Origin: Casimicrobium huifangae
GTDB taxonomy: Bacteria; Pseudomonadota; Gammaproteobacteria; Burkholderiales; Casimicrobiaceae
Direction: 5' to 3'
Assembly (NCBI RefSeq): GCF_009746125.1
Contig: NZ_CP041352.1
Coordinates: 4,076,436 to 4,140,435, forward strand
DNA: 64,000 bases
The notes beneath the pieces were generated by a model, which saw only the letters and a list, made by a program, of their open reading frames with translations, was not told where the DNA came from and made no database searches. The position numbers and the translations under genes are program-made. Position 1 is the first letter of the stretch. Each line of letters begins with the position of its first letter. This document shows positions 61,144 through 64,000 of this stretch, piece by piece.

Positions 61144-62172
61144 ATGAACAGACTGCTTTCTTCCGCCACCCGCCCGCTGCCACAGCGGCCACGTCGCCGC
61201 TTTGTTGCCATGCTAGCGATACCGCTTGCGCTGGCCACCGTTGTACAACCGATCAACGCGCAGCCGGTTGCAGCCTGGCCGGCAAAGCCGATCCGTCTGG
61301 TGGTGCCCTTTCCCGCCGGCGGCTCAGTGGACGCCACCTCGCGCGGCTTGGCGCAAAAGCTCGCCGAGCAGCTCGGGCAACCGGTGGTCGTCGATAACCG
61401 GCCCGGCGCTGGCGGCAATATCGGCATGGACGCGATTGCCAAAGCGGCGCCGGACGGCTACACGATCGGCATGGGCGCGCTGTCCACCCACGCGGTGAAT
61501 CCGGCGCTGTACCCGAAGATGCCCTACGACGCAGTGAAGGACTTCGCGCCGGTGTCGCTGGTGGTGGTCACGCCCAACGTGCTGGTGACCAATCCGCAGG
61601 CGCTGCCGGCGGCCGACGTGGCGGGCATCATCGCCACCGCCAAGGCCAGCGGCAAGGTCAACTGTGCCAGTGGCAGCAACGGCAGTGCCGGGCATCTCGC
61701 CTGCGAATTGTTCAAGCTGGCGACCGGCGCACCGGTGACGCACGTGCCGTACAAGGGCGGTGGCCCGGCGATGACGGACCTGCTGGGCGGCCAGGTGCAG
61801 ATGATGTTCGACAACATGGCCTCTGCGCTGCCGCAGATCAAGGCTGGCAAGCTGAAAGCGTTCGCCGTGACCACGCCGAAGCGTAGCGCCTTGGCGCCCG
61901 ACCTGCCGACGATGGCCGAGGCTGGCGTGAAGGACTTCGACGTGTTCACCTGGTGGGGTGTGTTCGCGCCCGCCGGTACGTCGCCGGAAGTCGTCAAACG
62001 GCTGTCAGTCGAGATCGGCAAGGCGCTCTCAGCACCGGACCTGCGCGAGAAGTGGCTGGCCAGCGGCGCCGAACCGGCAGCCAGCACGCCGGAGGAGTTT
62101 CGGACCTTCATCGGCAAGGAACTGCCGAAATACGCCCGCATCGTGAAGGAAAGCGGCGCCCGGGTCGACTGA
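61144..62172 (+). CDS. Tripartite tricarboxylate transporter-type binding protein (TctC/Bug)
   Basis: 342 aa. A signal peptide (RFVAMLAIPLALATVVQPINAQ) is followed by the Bug-family signatures AWPAKPIRLVVPFPAGGSVDATSRGLAQKLAEQLGQPVVVDNRPGAGGNIGMDAIAKAAPDGYTI and HVPYKGGGPAMTDLLGGQVQMMFDNMAS. These periplasmic receptors bind carboxylates; Bug genes are greatly expanded in Burkholderiales, usually without their membrane partners, as here. It is divergent from the RND adaptor across a 186-bp gap in which I see no recognisable element. Confidence 0.94.
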   Translation: MNRLLSSATRPLPQRPRRRFVAMLAIPLALATVVQPINAQPVAAWPAKPIRLVVPFPAGGSVDATSRGLAQKLAEQLGQPVVVDNRPGAGGNIGMDAIAKAAPDGYTIGMGALSTHAVNPALYPKMPYDAVKDFAPVSLVVVTPNVLVTNPQALPAADVAGIIATAKASGKVNCASGSNGSAGHLACELFKLATGAPVTHVPYKGGGPAMTDLLGGQVQMMFDNMASALPQIKAGKLKAFAVTTPKRSALAPDLPTMAEAGVKDFDVFTWWGVFAPAGTSPEVVKRLSVEIGKALSAPDLREKWLASGAEPAASTPEEFRTFIGKELPKYARIVKESGARVD

Positions 62173-62318
62173 TCCCTGGGTCGGAGAGCCGCACCGGCGC
62201 TGGGATACAGGCAAGTCCGCAAGGCGTGGCGCCGGCGCAACGCTGACGGCGCAGATTTTGCAGAGTGGTATTTCATTGCTTACGGCGTGGCCAATACCCC
62301 GTAAAATTGATGTGCCCT

Positions 62319-63251
62319 ATGAAAAATATGACCGGTCGCCTTGTTTTTGTTCGCTTTTTTGCCATTGCTGCGCTGTCAGCAGTGTCTGCGCTGACGTCCG
62401 CCGTCCACGCGCAGGGGCCGAATCTGCTGTCACAGGCTGCGCTGATCGTTGACGCCCGCACCGGCGACCCGATCTTTGCCAAGAACGCCAACAACGTCAC
62501 CCCGATCGCCAGCATCACCAAGCTGATGACCGCGATGGTGGTACTCGACGCGCAGCAAAACCTCGATCAAACGCTGACAGTTGACCTCGACGACCTCGAT
62601 TTCCTGAAGGCCAGTCGCTCACGGCTGTCGATCGGCAGTGAGCTCACCCGCCGCGAAATGTTGCGGCTGGCGCTGATGTCTTCCGAGAACCGCGCAGCCA
62701 GCTCGCTGGGCCGTTTTTATCCGGGCGGCCTCAGCGCGGCGGTCGCGGCCATGAATGCCAAGGCGAAGGCGCTGGGCATGAACAACACCCGCTATGTCGA
62801 TACCACCGGCCTGTCGCCGGAAAACGTATCGACCGCGCGTGATCTGGCGGTGATGGTGCAGGCCGCGCAGCGTTATCCGCTGATCCGCGAATTCAGCACC
62901 CAGCCTGAGGAATACGTGCAGATTCCGGCGACCGGCAAGACCCTGCACTTCAACAATTCGAATGCGCTGGTGAAATCCGGCGGTTGGGACATCTCACTGC
63001 AAAAGACTGGCTTCATCCGTGAGGCTGGCCGCTGCGTGGTGATGCTGGCGCAGATCGCGCAGCGCCCGGTGGTGCTGGTGCTGCTCGATTCGGTCGGCAA
63101 GTTCTCGCGCATCGGCGATGCCCAGCGCGTAAAGACCTGGATGGAAACCGGCGAAGTGCTCGCGATTCCAAAGCCGCAAGCGGCCCGCAAGGGGGCCAAA
63201 GCCGGCAAGAACAAGGCCGGCAAAGCGGTCAGCAAGAAGAAGCGGCGCTAG
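62319..63251 (+). CDS. pbpG: D-alanyl-D-alanine endopeptidase (PBP7 type)
   Basis: 310 aa from the ATG that precedes a signal peptide (LVFVRFFAIAALSAVSALTSAVHA); in-frame ATGs at 62310 and 62328 are alternatives. S11 peptidase motifs: SxxK at S65-I-T-K68 (PIASITKLMTAM), the SxN-type SSENRAASSL and the KTG in SLQKTGFIREAG. It lacks the PBP5 C-terminal domain and ends in a Lys/Ala-rich tail (GKNKAGKAVSKKKRR), as in PBP7/PbpG, which cleaves peptidoglycan cross-links. A TAAAAT (62302-62307) lies just before the start codons. Its 3' end overlaps a convergent small gene by 23 bp. Confidence 0.92.
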   Translation: MKNMTGRLVFVRFFAIAALSAVSALTSAVHAQGPNLLSQAALIVDARTGDPIFAKNANNVTPIASITKLMTAMVVLDAQQNLDQTLTVDLDDLDFLKASRSRLSIGSELTRREMLRLALMSSENRAASSLGRFYPGGLSAAVAAMNAKAKALGMNNTRYVDTTGLSPENVSTARDLAVMVQAAQRYPLIREFSTQPEEYVQIPATGKTLHFNNSNALVKSGGWDISLQKTGFIREAGRCVVMLAQIAQRPVVLVLLDSVGKFSRIGDAQRVKTWMETGEVLAIPKPQAARKGAKAGKNKAGKAVSKKKRR

Positions 63252-63462
63252 TCTTCGTTTTGCGATCTTTCCAAAACCGCTGGAGCCTACCGATTACCTT
63301 CCACGCGACCGCAGCGAACAACAAGTAGAACGGCACGACTAAGCTGACGGCTCGCAGTGGCACCGCTTCCAACGCATGGGCCAATCGTTCGAGACCAAGC
63401 AACAAGAGTGTTCCGACACTACCCGTCGCGAGAATCGTCAAAGCAAGCTGCTTCGCTTTCAC
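63229..63462 (-). CDS. Small two-TM membrane protein
   Basis: 77 aa from a GTG that overlaps the recN stop codon (GTGA), suggesting translational coupling. Two hydrophobic segments, ALTILATGSVGTLLLLGLERL and AVSLVVPFYLLFAAVAWKVIG, are followed by a basic tail (RFWKDRKTKTSAASSC) ending in Cys. No family recognised. The 3' end overlaps the convergent pbpG by 23 bp. It could still be a chance frame, but the coupling and two TMs favour a real gene. Confidence 0.55.
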   Translation of the reverse strand: MKAKQLALTILATGSVGTLLLLGLERLAHALEAVPLRAVSLVVPFYLLFAAVAWKVIGRLQRFWKDRKTKTSAASSC

Positions 63463-64000
63463 GTGCGGACACGTTGCGAAGTGTCTAACAGTTCCTTCGC
63501 CATTTTCTCGGTGGCGGTACCGACCTCATGGCCAGCCAGCATGCGTGCGATCTCAGCTTGACGGGCCTTGCGGTCGAGGATCGTAATGCGCGTGGTCGGG
63601 CTGTCGCTGTTGTCGCGCAGCACCGTGCAGTGGTGATCGGCGTGCGCGGCCACCTGTGGCATGTGGGTCACGCATAGCACCTGCCGCGCAGTCGCCAGCG
63701 TCTGCAGCTTGCGACCGACCTGCGCCGCCACCCGGCCGCCGACCCCGACGTCGACTTCATCAAACACCAGCGTCGGCATCGCCGCAGCGTCGCCGCAGAT
63801 GACGAGAATCGCCAACGACAATCGGGCCAGCTCGCCACCAGACGCCACTTTCGCGAGCGGGGCAAAGGGCAGGCTGGTGTGCGAGCGGAAGGCGAACTCG
63901 ACGCCCTCTGCGCCGGTCGATTCAACGGCGGGCAGCGGTATCAGGTTGATGGCGAAAGCGGCGTTGGCGAGCGCCAGATCCGGCAATTCGGCGGTCGCTG
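63459..64000 (-). CDS. recN: DNA repair protein RecN, C-terminal part (window edge)
   Basis: Only the last about 180 residues are in the window; the gene continues beyond base 64000. RecN is an SMC-like ATPase that holds broken DNA ends for recombination repair. The ABC signature is in PLAKVASGGELARLSLAILVI, Walker B in TLVFDEVDVGVGGRVAAQVGRKL, and the D/H-loop in QVLCVTHMPQVAAHADHHC. The C-terminal tail ARQAEIARMLAGHEVGTATEKMAKELL is typical. The visible part is intact; its stop overlaps a small membrane-protein gene by 4 bp. Confidence 0.95.
   Translation of the reverse strand, partial: ATAELPDLALANAAFAINLIPLPAVESTGAEGVEFAFRSHTSLPFAPLAKVASGGELARLSLAILVICGDAAAMPTLVFDEVDVGVGGRVAAQVGRKLQTLATARQVLCVTHMPQVAAHADHHCTVLRDNSDSPTTRITILDRKARQAEIARMLAGHEVGTATEKMAKELLDTSQRVRT

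Noticed and set aside
1-64000. CRISPR arrays, tRNA/rRNA genes, prophage or transposase genes
   Set aside because: No regularly spaced direct repeats, cloverleaf-like segments, rRNA signatures or transposase/integrase motifs were recognised by eye on either strand.

Overview
This window is a contiguous piece of a GC-rich bacterial chromosome, most likely a betaproteobacterium of the order Burkholderiales. The evidence is the secB-type export chaperone, the gene order dadA-dacA-dat-ybeD-lipB-lipA, a Bug/TctC-family binding protein, an OmpR/EnvZ pair, a pteridine reductase next to a MidA-type methyltransferase, and frequent GTG starts. I recognise no rRNA, tRNA, transposase, prophage or CRISPR array. 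The content is mostly core and envelope genes. The unusual material lies between the genes.

Layout. 0-5.3 kb: secB, an SH3-domain exported protein, dodecin, a MITE-like element, a 53-aa unknown gene on the minus strand and a DUF1800/DUF1501 exported pair. 5.4-8.5 kb: an OmpR/EnvZ two-component pair divergent from a Spy/CpxP-like periplasmic protein, with tandem 10-bp boxes between them, then a strong promoter-terminator unit that looks like a small RNA gene. 8.6-21.5 kb: a long minus-strand efflux block (MdtA-MdtB-MdtC-like RND system, outer-membrane factor, MacA-like adaptor, MacB split into ATPase and permease). The macA gene is broken by an exact 139-bp tandem duplication. 21.7-26.2 kb: BepA-like protease, moaC, comEC. 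26.2-30.3 kb: an AspA/AstE-like hydrolase, an orphan family-5 solute-binding protein and an aldehyde dehydrogenase. 30.4-35.2 kb: glrK-qseG-like-glrR in the enterobacterial order, then dut and a PfkB kinase. 35.2-45.8 kb: a second possible small RNA, a CtpA protease, a TetR/NemR-like repressor with its operator, a hydrolase, two glycosyltransferases (one a SEC-C/TPR/OGT fusion), lipA, lipB and ybeD. 45.8-49.1 kb: D-amino-acid aminotransferase, D,D-carboxypeptidase and D-amino-acid dehydrogenase. 49.4-53.2 kb: msrP/msrQ methionine sulfoxide repair with accessory genes. 53.3-64 kb: midA, pteridine reductase, a MarR-like regulator, a GNAT enzyme, a second RND pump with adaptor, a TctC protein, PBP7, a small membrane protein and the 3' end of recN.

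The most interesting signal is a family of seven dispersed, roughly 110-115-bp imperfect palindromes centred on a GTCGAC-like core. Each lies within 20 nt of a gene's stop codon, and four abut a stop exactly. In lipB the repeat supplies the last codons and the stop. Two other palindromic elements of different sequence (1372-1670 and 45391-45492) also sit directly at stop codons. Together they suggest that short mobile or structured elements have settled at gene 3' ends in this genome. Functional themes are envelope stress and efflux (OmpR/EnvZ, Spy-like, GlrKR, two RND systems, MacAB, BepA, CtpA), peptidoglycan and D-alanine metabolism, lipoylation and periplasmic redox repair.
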